Assembly: GCF_023913755.1 (NCBI RefSeq) | Contig: NZ_JAMXBJ010000049.1 | Coordinates: 124,001-188,000, forward strand | Reading direction: 5' to 3' | Source of the DNA: Pseudarthrobacter cellobiosi | Lineage (GTDB): Bacteria; Actinomycetota; Actinomycetes; Actinomycetales; Micrococcaceae | DNA: 64,000 bases | In this document: in pieces, positions 32,590 to 40,094 of the stretch | Numbering within the stretch: position 1 is the first letter of the stretch | How the letters are laid out: each line of letters begins with the position of its first letter | Made by a program: the position numbers and the translations under genes | The notes under the pieces: generated by a model | What the model was told of the DNA's origin: nothing | What the model saw: the letters and a program-made list of their open reading frames with translations, nothing else | Databases searched by the model: none

Positions 32590-33087
32590 ATGGTGGGGCA
32601 GGCCGACAACGGGAGCGCCGCCGTCGGACGTCAGCGCTTCCTCGCTGACGCCGCCGCGCGCGGACTGGACGTGCAACTTGTGGAGCGGCTGGCCGCGCGG
32701 AGCCTCGAGGAGGCGGCCGGGATCCTGGGCATCACGCCAGCGGACATCGTGAAGTCCCTGGTGGTCAAGCACAAGGACGGAACGTTCCTGTTCGCGCTGA
32801 TTCCGGGTGACCGGCAGATCTCCTGGCCAAAACTGCGGACCCTGGTGGGCGTCAACAAACTCTCGTTGCCGCCCGCGGACGTGGCGCTTGGTGCGACCGG
32901 CTACGAACGCGGGACCATCACCCCGCTCGGCAGCACCACCGCCTGGCCGGTATACGCGGACGCCACCATTGCCGGCCGCCGGATCTCCATGGGCGCCGGC
33001 GAACACGGCTACAGCGCATTTGTGGACGCCGATGCGCTCACCGCAGCACTGGGCGCCGTCGTCGCCGATATCTCCGAGCCGAATTAG
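32590..33087 (+). CDS. YbaK/EbsC-type aminoacyl-tRNA deacylase
   Basis: Member of the YbaK/ProX editing family, which hydrolyses mischarged tRNAs such as Cys-tRNA(Pro) in trans. From ATG 32590 the product has 165 residues, the typical family length of about 155-170. Visible features: the N-terminal region ARGLDVQLVERLAARSLEEA, the catalytic-lysine neighbourhood ITPADIVKSLVVKHKDGTFL, and GATGYERGTITPLGSTTAWP, matching the G-[YF]-x2-G-x2-[ST]-P loop of the family. It follows the thiolase gene by 16 bases and converges with rplL across a 60-bp palindrome. The specific tRNA substrate is not decidable here. Confidence 0.88.
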   Translation: MVGQADNGSAAVGRQRFLADAAARGLDVQLVERLAARSLEEAAGILGITPADIVKSLVVKHKDGTFLFALIPGDRQISWPKLRTLVGVNKLSLPPADVALGATGYERGTITPLGSTTAWPVYADATIAGRRISMGAGEHGYSAFVDADALTAALGAVVADISEPN

Positions 33088-33098
33088 GCACCACACGC

Positions 33099-33158
33099 AA
33101 GTAGGTCGCACTAACTGTCGTTATGAGCGCTCATAACGACAGTTAGCGCGACCTACTT
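33099..33158. repeat. 60-bp intergenic palindrome
   Basis: Two 30-base arms meet without a spacer; they are complementary apart from one mismatch (position 33110 against 33147). The arm starts AAGTAGGTCGCACTAACTGT and its inner end is ATGAGC/GCTCAT. It begins 11 bases past the deacylase stop and ends just before the rplL terminator, between convergent genes. Its size and near-perfect symmetry suggest a dispersed repeat or bidirectional terminator. Confidence 0.85.
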
Positions 33159-33170
33159 TGGTTAAATGCA

Positions 33171-33206
33171 GGAAAACCCCGCCCACCGAAGTGGACGGGG
33201 TTTTCC
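33171..33206 (-). terminator. Terminator after rplL
   Basis: Stem GGAAAACCCCGTCCAC pairing with GTGGGCGGGGTTTTCC (one mismatch), loop about four bases, 16 bases beyond the rplL stop. The descending arm ends in a U-run on the minus strand. Confidence 0.85.
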
Positions 33207-33221
33207 GTGAAGCGGCGTGAG

Positions 33222-33599
33222 TTACTTGAGGGTAACGGTTGCGCCGGCAGCCTGGAGCTGCTCGACTGCCTTTTCGGCAGCTTCCTTGGTGACGCCTTCG
33301 AGGACAGCCTTGGGGGCGCTGTCAACAACGTCCTTAGCTTCCTTCAGACCCAGGGAAGTGATTGCGCGAACTTCCTTGATCACTGCGATCTTCTTTTCGC
33401 CAGCTGATTCGAGGATAACGTCGAATTCGGTCTGCTCTTCAGCTTCTTCAGCTGCGCCGCCACCGGCGGGGCCAGCAACAGCAACTGCAGCTGCAGTAAC
33501 TTCGAAGGTCTCTTCGAAGAGCTTGACGAACTCGGAGAGCTCGATGATGGTCAGTTCCTTGAAAGCTTCAATGAGCTCTTCGTTGGTGAGCTTCGCCAT
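33222..33599 (-). CDS. rplL: 50S ribosomal protein L7/L12
   Basis: Stalk protein present as dimers on L10 that recruits translation factors and stimulates their GTPase. 125 residues, typical. N-terminal dimerisation domain ([20 protein letters not shown]), an Ala/Gly/Pro-rich hinge around residues 35-55, and the C-terminal factor-binding domain with [20 protein letters not shown] and [18 protein letters not shown]. It follows rplJ by 80 bases and is the last gene of the unit, ended by a terminator. Confidence 0.99.
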   Translation of the reverse strand: MAKLTNEELIEAFKELTIIELSEFVKLFEETFEVTAAAVAVAGPAGGGAAEEAEEQTEFDVILESAGEKKIAVIKEVRAITSLGLKEAKDVVDSAPKAVLEGVTKEAAEKAVEQLQAAGATVTLK

Positions 33600-33679
33600 G
33601 GTGTGGCGTCCTTCCTATAGGTGGTGCTTGGCGGCCTGGGCCATTGCCTTCACACCGGAGTCTGGTGGGTGAAGAGAAA

Positions 33680-34291
33680 CTAGTTCTCTTCGGCAGCGGG
33701 TGCCTCGGCGGGTGCCTCAACACCAGCTTCTGCAACTGCTTCGGGGGCTTCGTCTGCGGCAGGAGCTTCTTCAGCGGCGGGAGCCCCGGCAGCTGCCGGT
33801 GCACCGTTCGCTTCCTCAAGCTTGAGGCGCAGTGCGTCAATCGTGCGTGCAGCGGCGGCAGCAGGAGCCTTGAGGATGCCTGCAACCTTGGCGAGCTGCA
33901 GCTCGCGGGACTCGAGCGCTGCCAGTGCAGAAACTTCGCTGGCGTTCAGTGCCTTGCCCTCGAAGTAACCGGTCTTGATGACCAGCTGCTTGTTGGCCTT
34001 GGCAAAATCCGTCAGGCTCTTGGCAGCTGCAACTGCGTCACCCTTGATGAACGCGATTGCAGTGGGGCCGGCAAGCTGGCCGTCGAATGCTTCGACACCG
34101 GCTTCCTTGGCTGCAATGGCGGTCAGGGTGTTCTTGACGACCGAGAACTTGGTGTCCTGGCCGAGAGAAACACGCAGCTGCTTGAGCTGTGCAACGGTGA
34201 GCCCACGGTATTCGGTCAGGACAGCGGCGTTCGATTCCTTGAAATCGTTAGCGATCTCAGCTACTGCTGAAACCTTTGTAGGCGTTGCCAT
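33680..34291 (-). CDS. rplJ: 50S ribosomal protein L10 with Ala/Glu/Pro-rich tail
   Basis: Base of the ribosomal stalk, binding 23S rRNA and several L7/L12 dimers, and in many bacteria repressor of its own mRNA. I take the ATG at 34291 (GGAAGGAGGGTT upstream), giving 203 residues; a longer reading frame is leader sequence. It starts MATPTKVSAVAEIANDFKES, contains YRGLTVAQLKQLRVSLGQDT and the C-terminal L12-binding helix (AATIDAL region, here ARTIDALRLKLEEANGAPAA). The last 40 residues are an Ala/Glu/Pro repeat tail (APAAEEAPAADEAPEAVAEA) absent in E. coli. The upstream region looks like an L10 leader with an attenuator. Confidence 0.98.
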   Translation of the reverse strand: MATPTKVSAVAEIANDFKESNAAVLTEYRGLTVAQLKQLRVSLGQDTKFSVVKNTLTAIAAKEAGVEAFDGQLAGPTAIAFIKGDAVAAAKSLTDFAKANKQLVIKTGYFEGKALNASEVSALAALESRELQLAKVAGILKAPAAAAARTIDALRLKLEEANGAPAAAGAPAAEEAPAADEAPEAVAEAGVEAPAEAPAAEEN

Positions 34292-34550
34292 AACCCTCCT
34301 TCCGGGGATAGTGCCGGTATGCGACGGTCCCCGCTCAGATGAGCTAAAACGAAAAAACGCCCCGCGCAGATGCACGGGGCTTGGCTCAACACGGCTTTCG
34401 CTGTGGAGCGTTGCTTCGTTCACCTGCGCCGGCCGCCCTATGTTCAGGGTCCTTCGTCCAGAAATACACTTGGCCTCCCGCACACAACTACAGAGTTGAG
34501 CTGCCTTCAGGAGAGTGGATTTCCAACAACCGACGGTCTTTGGTCCTTCA
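34292..34550 (-). promoter_or_regulatory. L10-leader-like 5' region of rplJ
   Basis: Untranslated stretch ahead of rplJ that contains a hairpin with the minus-strand sequence AAAGACCGTCGGTTGTTGG (34523-34541), a GAACGAAGCAACGCT segment near 34410, and a terminator-like hairpin at 34359-34380. An L10-binding leader (Rfam L10_leader) is known upstream of rplJ in many bacteria; assignment here is by position and by hairpin plus attenuator layout, not by a covariance search. Confidence 0.55.
34346..34380 (-). terminator. Attenuator hairpin in the rplJ leader
   Basis: Stem GCCCCGTGCA/TGCGCGGGGC with a two-base loop (34359-34380) followed on the minus strand by GTTTTTTCGTTTT, a strong U-run. Lying 55-90 bases ahead of rplJ, it would end transcription before the gene unless an alternative leader structure forms, as expected of L10-controlled attenuation. 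It could also simply terminate the upstream GNAT operon. Confidence 0.75.
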
Positions 34551-34587
34551 AGCTTACGGGACGGGCCGCCGGACCACCAAATCGGCC

Positions 34588-35718
34588 TCAGCTCTTACTG
34601 GTACCCAGGTACGGGAGCTCTTTCTGCCAGATGCCGGTCACGCCGGCGGTGGTGAAGCCGAGCTGCTGGTTGACCGTCAGCAGGTACCTGTTCTCGGGCG
34701 CGTTCCAGGTGTAGATCACCCGGGCATCGGGGAACTGTTCAGTGAGCCGCTCCATGTTGGCTACCTTGATCAGCAGTCCCAGCTTGTTCCCGCGGTGCTC
34801 CTGTAGGACCAGGGTGTCGTCCTGGAACACCACATCGGGCCGGTGGGCCAGGACGCTGATGGTGGTCAGGCCCACCAGGGCCCCGGTGGCCAGATGCTCG
34901 ACGGCGGTGACCACCGTCCGCCTCCCCTGCGCGACGGTGACCTCTTCCGCCTCGCGGAGGATGCCGCCGTCGAACACCATGTCCTGCTCAACGGGAGTCT
35001 CAAGGGAAGGGTCGACGTCGGCGCCCGCCTGGTTCTCGAGCACGGCCACGGCTTCCAGCCACTCATCCGGGCAGCGGTCCGTCCAGTGATGGAGCCGGTA
35101 CCGCCCGTTATTGGCTTCATCGGCCTCGAGCTGGAGATCGGCCACGAGTTTGGTGTCCAGCGGCAGTGCACAGGAGCTGAACTGCTCGATGTGCTGAAGT
35201 GTGTAGCCGGTCCGGCGCGCGAATTCGACTTCCCGGCTGTCCAACGGCACAAAGCCCTGGCCTGAACCCGGCACCAGCTGGGCCGTCTCGAACTCGTGCA
35301 GGGACGCGCCGGGATGGTTGGTGTCAACGAGGATCAGCGTGCGGCCCTCGCTGCGTGCCAGGTGTTCAGCCGCGAGGAGCAGCTTGCGGCCAACTCCCTG
35401 GCGCTGGAATTCCGGCAGGATGTCCAGGGTGAACTCCGCCATGTCCAGGTTGTCGGTCAGCGGCAAGGCAATGTCAACCGTACCGATGATCTGCTCCCCG
35501 GCCTTGGCTACCAGGATGACCTGGCGCTCATAGGGATCGGCCAGCTCCAGGAGTTTCTCCAGCGGCGTGTATGCGAGATCGTCGCTGCCCCAGGTCTGCA
35601 TCCGGACTTTGCGGCCCACCTCTATGGCAGCCAGGAAATCCACTGCGTCAGGTGCGTCCAGGGTGTCCGGGATCCACAGCTGCTCTATCCGTACGTCTTC
35701 TGCCATAAGGTGCGTCAT
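34588..35718 (-). CDS. Double-domain GNAT N-acetyltransferase (paralogue 2)
   Basis: About 376 residues with two GNAT folds. The N-terminal fold has the acetyl-CoA loop EFQRQGVGRKLLLAAEHLAR (R/Q-x-x-G-x-G/A type) and TVDIALPLTDN; the C-terminal fold ends with VLQEHRGNKLGLLIKVANME, NAPENRYLLTVNQQLGF and IWQKELPYLG. It is a clear paralogue of the gene immediately upstream, whose stop overlaps this ATG (ATGA at 35715-35718), implying coupled translation. An upstream ATG at 35736 is possible. Substrate unknown. The pair lies between rplKA and rplJL, so acetylation of a ribosome-related substrate is conceivable but speculative. Confidence 0.88.
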   Translation of the reverse strand: MTHLMAEDVRIEQLWIPDTLDAPDAVDFLAAIEVGRKVRMQTWGSDDLAYTPLEKLLELADPYERQVILVAKAGEQIIGTVDIALPLTDNLDMAEFTLDILPEFQRQGVGRKLLLAAEHLARSEGRTLILVDTNHPGASLHEFETAQLVPGSGQGFVPLDSREVEFARRTGYTLQHIEQFSSCALPLDTKLVADLQLEADEANNGRYRLHHWTDRCPDEWLEAVAVLENQAGADVDPSLETPVEQDMVFDGGILREAEEVTVAQGRRTVVTAVEHLATGALVGLTTISVLAHRPDVVFQDDTLVLQEHRGNKLGLLIKVANMERLTEQFPDARVIYTWNAPENRYLLTVNQQLGFTTAGVTGIWQKELPYLGTSKS

Positions 35719-36833
35719 CCCAGCCGTTTCTGCCATTCGCCCTCATAACCAGCAGGTTTGAATCCAAGCAAATTATTTATCGCCAGCATATGCCGGTTTT
35801 CCACGGCGTTCCATGTAAGCACCGACCGCGCCGCGGGCCATCGATGCTGGGCGGCGCGGAGGTTCGTGGCCTTGATCAGCAATCCCAGCCTCTTGCCGCG
35901 GTGCCCGGAAGAGACCAGGGTGTCCTGCTGGGTAATGCTCGCAGGAATGCCCGGCCGCCAGTTCAGGACCGTGTAGGCCACGAGCTTGCCCGTAGGCCTG
36001 AGCAGCGCCGCTGCGACCTGGCACTGCACGCCGCTGCGACTGTTCGCCTGCTCCTCCTGCCGGACCCTGGCAGGGTCCCAGTCCTCGGCTTCCCAGTCCA
36101 GGCCGGCAATAGGGACATCCGTGCTCATGCGGTTCTTGAGGACTGCGTATTCAGCCACGAGTTCGTCAGGACACGTATCAGACCAGCCCACCAGGGCGTA
36201 GCCGGTTGCCCGCGAAGACGTCTCCGTCTCCAGTGCGTCGAGCTGGTTCGCCGGGACCGGCAGCGTGAGCCGGCTGGACCTCTCCACCTGCTCGAGTTCG
36301 TAGCCGGCACCGGCTGCAAAGGCCACGTCAGGGTCATCTGCGGGGAGCCCGCCCGAGCCCGATTTGGCGGGGATCAGCCGGACCGCATTCTCCACCGTCC
36401 CGGCGGGCAGCTCACAGTAGGCATCCAGGGAAGTGCGGCCGCTGTCCGCGGCCACAGCCTCGGCGTGCTCCAGCAGCCGGCGGCCCCAACCCCGCCGCCG
36501 GAAGGCTGCCGACACGTCCACCATGATCCCTGCCGTGGACGTGTTTTCACGCAGGGGCAGGGTTACGGAGCAGGTTCCCACGGTGTGCTGGCCCAGCCGT
36601 GCAATGAAGAGCCGGCGTTCCTCATACTCATTGCCGCGCCAGTATTCCAGGCTCTCCATGGCCGTGGGGCAGCGGTCCAGGTCGCCCCATTTCTCCAGCT
36701 CGTGCTTCTCGCGCAAGGCGTGGCACTCGTGGAAGTCCATCACGCCGCCGGTGCCGCCGGCACTGTGGTCTGTCCCGGCATCGAGCGCTGAAGGAATGGC
36801 GACTGCGGTGATCATCAGCTGCTGACCGGTCAT
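35715..36833 (-). CDS. Double-domain GNAT N-acetyltransferase (paralogue 1)
   Basis: 372 residues, two GNAT domains. The N-terminal domain shows AFRRRGWGRRLLEHAEAVAA (acetyl-CoA loop) after VGTCSVTLPLRENTSTAGIM; the C-terminal domain contains VSSGHRGKRLGLLIKATNLR, NAVENRHMLAINNLLGFKPA and GYEGEWQKRLG, matching the paralogue downstream residue for residue at many positions. Its ATG has no good Shine-Dalgarno sequence; TAAGAT lies five bases before the start, which suggests a leaderless transcript. Substrate unknown. Similar double-GNAT proteins include mycothiol synthase (also present at 58.5 kb), but the key similarity is to each other. Confidence 0.88.
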   Translation of the reverse strand: MTGQQLMITAVAIPSALDAGTDHSAGGTGGVMDFHECHALREKHELEKWGDLDRCPTAMESLEYWRGNEYEERRLFIARLGQHTVGTCSVTLPLRENTSTAGIMVDVSAAFRRRGWGRRLLEHAEAVAADSGRTSLDAYCELPAGTVENAVRLIPAKSGSGGLPADDPDVAFAAGAGYELEQVERSSRLTLPVPANQLDALETETSSRATGYALVGWSDTCPDELVAEYAVLKNRMSTDVPIAGLDWEAEDWDPARVRQEEQANSRSGVQCQVAAALLRPTGKLVAYTVLNWRPGIPASITQQDTLVSSGHRGKRLGLLIKATNLRAAQHRWPAARSVLTWNAVENRHMLAINNLLGFKPAGYEGEWQKRLG

Positions 36834-36838
36834 TCCCC

Positions 36839-36844
36839 ATCTTA
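36839..36844 (-). promoter_or_regulatory. Candidate -10 box of the GNAT pair
   Basis: TAAGAT on the minus strand ends five bases before the ATG at 36833; TCGACC lies 16 bases further upstream as a possible -35. With this spacing transcription would begin at or next to the start codon. Confidence 0.4.
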
Positions 36845-36914
36845 GCCATCCGTACGGTTTGGTCGAGGGCGGGACGGGGGCCGTTTGGCCCAGGGCTATT
36901 GGGGTTAAACCAAA

Positions 36915-36943
36915 GGACCGCCCGGCGCAGTGCCGGACGGTCC
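36915..36943 (-). terminator. Terminator after rplA
   Basis: Hairpin GGACCGTCCGGC pairing with GCCGGGCGGTCC (one mismatch) and a short loop, followed on the minus strand by TTTGGTTTAA. It lies 42 bases beyond the rplA stop and separates rplKA from the GNAT genes. Confidence 0.78.
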
Positions 36944-36984
36944 CAAGATGTGCCGGGATAACCCGGCCGAAGTGCTGTTGAGGA

Positions 36985-37692
36985 CTAGACCTCGGTCAGA
37001 ACCTTCGTGACGTTGGGGTCGACGGCGATGCCGGGACCGAACGTGGTGGCCACGGTGGCCTTCTGGATGTAGCGGCCCTTGGAAGCGGACGGCTTCAAAC
37101 GAAGCACCTCTTCCAGTGCTGCTGCGTAGTTCTCGGCCAGCTTGATGGCGTCGAAGGAGACCTTGCCGATGATGAAGTGCAGGTTCGAGTGCTTGTCGAC
37201 GCGGAAGTCGATCTTGCCACCCTTGATGTCGTTGACAGCCTTGGCCACGTCTGCGGTCACGGTGCCGGTCTTCGGGTTCGGCATCAGGTTACGGGGACCC
37301 AGGACCTTACCAAGACGGCCAACCTTGCCCATGAGGTCAGGGGTGGCAACGGCGGCATCGAAGTCGGTCCAGCCGGCTGCGATCTTTTCGATCAGGTCAT
37401 CGGAACCAACGAAGTCGGCGCCGGCAGCGATTGCTGCCTCAGCCTTGTCGCCCGTTGCGAAGACCAGGACGCGGGAGACCTTACCGGTGCCGTGGGGCAG
37501 GATAACGGTGCCGCGGACCATCTGGTCAGCCTTGCGAGGGTCAACGCCCAGGCGGAAGGCAACCTCAACGGTGGCGTCGAACTTGGACGGGTTGGTGTCC
37601 TTGGCGAGCGTTACTGCCTCGAACGGCGCGTAGAAGTTCTCCGCGTCGATCTTGGCGGCTGCTGCCTCATATGCTTTGCTGCGCTTTGCCAT
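36985..37692 (-). CDS. rplA: 50S ribosomal protein L1
   Basis: L1-stalk protein that helps release deacylated tRNA from the E site; represses the L11 operon in E. coli. 235 residues from ATG 37692, preceded by AAGGAG. It begins [20 protein letters not shown] and contains the signature [20 protein letters not shown] and [21 protein letters not shown] longer reading frame extends 29 codons upstream but has no family match. It follows rplK and ends in a terminator. Confidence 0.98.
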   Translation of the reverse strand: MAKRSKAYEAAAAKIDAENFYAPFEAVTLAKDTNPSKFDATVEVAFRLGVDPRKADQMVRGTVILPHGTGKVSRVLVFATGDKAEAAIAAGADFVGSDDLIEKIAAGWTDFDAAVATPDLMGKVGRLGKVLGPRNLMPNPKTGTVTADVAKAVNDIKGGKIDFRVDKHSNLHFIIGKVSFDAIKLAENYAAALEEVLRLKPSASKGRYIQKATVATTFGPGIAVDPNVTKVLTEV

Positions 37693-37834
37693 GCTGCTTA
37701 TTTCTCCTTGTGCAGTTGTGGTCTGCGGACCGCGCTGGGCCCTGCCACAGCCGAGGATCCTGCAAGGATCCTGCGGCATTACGGTTTGTGCCGGTTGTCC
37801 GGCAGTGGTGCCGGTTTCCCGACGGTGAAGGCTA

Positions 37835-38266
37835 TTAGCCTTCTACGGTGATACCCATGGAGCGGGCGGTACCGGCGATGATCTTCGCTGCGCCTTCGAG
37901 GCTGGTGGCGTTGAGATCTTCCATCTTGGTGGTGGCGATCTCGTTGACCTGGGCCTGAGTCAGCTTGGCAACCTTGACGGTGTGCGGGGTGGGTGAACCC
38001 TTGGCAACGCCTGCAGCCTTCTTGATGAGCTCTGCAGCCGGCGGGGTCTTGGTGATGAACGTGAAGGAACGGTCTTCGTAGACCGTGATTTCCACGGGGA
38101 TAACGTTTCCGCGCTGGGCTTCTGTGGCAGCGTTGTACGCCTTGCAGAATTCCATGATGTTGACACCGTGCTGGCCAAGCGCAGGACCGATCGGCGGGGC
38201 CGGGTTAGCGGCGCCTGCCTGGATCTGCAGCTTGATGAGGCCGGTGACCTTCTTCTTGGGAGCCAA
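37835..38266 (-). CDS. rplK: 50S ribosomal protein L11
   Basis: Base of the GTPase-associated centre with L10; target region of thiostrepton and needed for the stringent response through RelA. 143 residues, canonical. Conserved features: [20 protein letters not shown] with [20 protein letters not shown] (proline-rich thiostrepton helix), and the C-terminal rRNA-binding domain with [33 protein letters not shown] precedes the ATG. It lies between nusG and rplA. Confidence 0.99.
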
Positions 38267-38396
38267 TGTAAGGTCCTTCTCTCAATATCTTCCTGGGACA
38301 CAGGAGCGTGCCTCAGGTTGTTGGCCGCCGTGGCGAGGCGACCGGCCGTTCCGGGGCTGCTAAGCGGGCAGTCCGGAACGAATTCTGTGCGGGTAA

Positions 38397-39263
38397 CTAG
38401 ATCTTGCTGACCTGGTTGAATGCCAGCGTGACCGGGGTTTCGCGTTCGAAGATCGACACGAGCACCACGAGGGTCTGGGATTCCACCTTGATCTCGGAGA
38501 TCGTGGCGGGGAGGGTCTCGAACGGACCTTCCTTGACGATGACCGACTCGCCGACCTCGAAGTCGACGTCGATCTGGGCGGCAGCGTGCTTGACGGGCTT
38601 GCCCTTTTCGGCCTGCTCTTCTTCGAAGACCGGCGCGAGCATGGAGAAGACTTCGTCGAGGCGCAGCGGCACCGGGTTGTGGGCGTTGCCCACGAAGCCG
38701 GTAACACCGGGAGTGTGGCGGACGGCGCCCCAGGAGGCATCCGTCAGGTCCATGCGGACCAGGACGTAGCCGGGGATCCGGACGCGGTTGATGACCTTTC
38801 GCTGAGCGTTCTTGATCTCAACGACCTCTTCCATGGGCACCTGGATTTCGAAGATGTAGTCTTCCATGTCCAGGGTCTGGATGCGGGTCTCAAGGTTGGC
38901 CTTGACGCGGTTTTCGTAGCCGGCGTAGGAGTGGATGACGTACCAGTCACCCTCCTGGCGGCGCAGCTTGGCTTTGAATTCGTCGGCGGGGTCAACCTCG
39001 GCCTTGGCGGCCGCGGCTGCCAAGGCGTCTGCATCAGCGTCGTCGCCCGCTGAGTCGCCCTCAGCAGGTTCGCCTTCTACGGCGTCACCCTCTGAATCGG
39101 CATCCTCTGAATCGTCTGAATCGTCGGCGGGGTCAACCTCGGCGGAATCGGGCGCAGCGGACTCAACCTCGGACTCTTCACCGGCTTCAGCCGTGGGGGC
39201 CGCCGTGTTGTCCGTGGACTCTTCCAGCTCAGTCTCGGTTACCTCGAGCTCCTGCTCAGACAC
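38397..39263 (-). CDS. nusG: Transcription factor NusG with long acidic N-terminal extension
   Basis: RNA polymerase-bound elongation factor; its NGN domain contacts the polymerase and the KOW domain contacts Rho or ribosomal protein S10. I choose the GTG at 39263 because AGGAG lies five bases upstream; an ATG at 39293 has no ribosome binding site. Of 288 residues, about the first 100 are Asp/Glu/Ser/Ala-rich with a repeated element ([13 protein letters not shown] and EVDPADEF). The NGN domain then starts at [20 protein letters not shown] and the KOW domain has [21 protein letters not shown]. coli NusG has 181 residues. Such acidic extensions are seen in other actinobacteria; their role is not established. 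Confidence 0.96.
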   Translation of the reverse strand: MSEQELEVTETELEESTDNTAAPTAEAGEESEVESAAPDSAEVDPADDSDDSEDADSEGDAVEGEPAEGDSAGDDADADALAAAAAKAEVDPADEFKAKLRRQEGDWYVIHSYAGYENRVKANLETRIQTLDMEDYIFEIQVPMEEVVEIKNAQRKVINRVRIPGYVLVRMDLTDASWGAVRHTPGVTGFVGNAHNPVPLRLDEVFSMLAPVFEEEQAEKGKPVKHAAAQIDVDFEVGESVIVKEGPFETLPATISEIKVESQTLVVLVSIFERETPVTLAFNQVSKI

Positions 39264-39380
39264 TTGGTCTCCTGCTTCCTCATTGCCTAACATGCCTATT
39301 TAAATGGCTCAATTCCGCACACCGCGTGGATTCTTCCGGTTTACCCGGACAAGGCCACACGGCCTGCGGACGATTTTGCC

Positions 39381-39665
39381 TTAGCGGTCCCCGGGAGCGA
39401 TCCCGCCGAAGACCCAGCTGACCGCGGTTCCAAAACCGATGTCCAGCACGCTGACGATGACCATCATGATGGCCACGAACACCAGCACCACGAGCGTGTA
39501 ATTGATCAGTTCCTTGCGGGTTGGTGCAACAACCTTCTTCAGTTCGCCGATGACCTGGCGCATGAAGAGTGCAATACGAGCGAAGAAGTTTGCCTTGGCG
39601 TCCTTCTTAGCTGGGCGGCCCTTGGAGCTGCTGGCAGCTGTTTCGGTCACCTGGTCCTCGCTCAT
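39381..39665 (-). CDS. secE: Preprotein translocase subunit SecE
   Basis: Clamp subunit of the SecYEG channel. 94 residues with one membrane helix near the C-terminus (YTLVVLVFVAIMMVIVSVLD) preceded by the conserved amphipathic segment FMRQVIGELKKVVAPTRKEL. This is the single-helix form normal for actinobacteria. It lies between the tRNA-Trp gene and nusG, the conserved order, and the sec partner secY is at the other end of this window. Confidence 0.97.
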   Translation of the reverse strand: MSEDQVTETAASSSKGRPAKKDAKANFFARIALFMRQVIGELKKVVAPTRKELINYTLVVLVFVAIMMVIVSVLDIGFGTAVSWVFGGIAPGDR

Positions 39666-39746
39666 CTTTGCAATGTTGGATTACCCGGTCCTGATCAGAA
39701 CCATGGTTGCTGCGCTTGCTCCGGTATTCCGCCGGAACAGCTTGCG

Positions 39747-39819
39747 CAGGGCAGACAGGACTCGAACCTGCAACCTGCGGTTTTGGAGACCGCTGCGCTA
39801 CCAATTGCGCCACTACCCT
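39747..39819 (-). tRNA. tRNA-Trp (CCA anticodon)
   Basis: 73-base cloverleaf on the minus strand. Acceptor arm AGGGTAG pairs with CTGCCCT (one G-U pair), discriminator G. The D arm contains AATTGGTAGCGC, the anticodon stem-loop GCGGT-CTCCAAA-ACCGC gives CCA, and the T arm contains GGTTCGAGTCC. The 3' CCA is not encoded. The position directly ahead of secE-nusG is the usual one in actinobacteria. Confidence 0.97.
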
Positions 39820-39835
39820 ATGGATCGAAAACAGC

Positions 39836-39841
39836 ACCATA
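39836..39841 (-). promoter_or_regulatory. Candidate -10 of tRNA-Trp/secE
   Basis: TATGGT preceded by TGT (extended -10) on the minus strand, 16 bases ahead of the tRNA 5' end. The -35 region (near AGTGAA) is poor. The remaining bases up to the aminotransferase gene at 40095 hold nothing I can assign. Confidence 0.4.
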
Positions 39842-40094
39842 ACAAACTTCCGCAGTTTTCACTGGGGCGCACGTCATCATCCGTGTTTTCAACACCGGAG
39901 AACCAGTCTACGCAACAACTTCGTCTACGTCGAACCGGCCTCATTCCGGACCGTCCAATCCGCCCTGGTGGCTGAGTTGACCTGCAGTCACATCCACGCC
40001 GGCAGCCCGAACGATCCGCTGAACAGCATAGAGTAGATCACGTCGAATTCCACCATTCAGCCCTCCCGGCTGCAAGCGAAGAACGGACCCCGCC

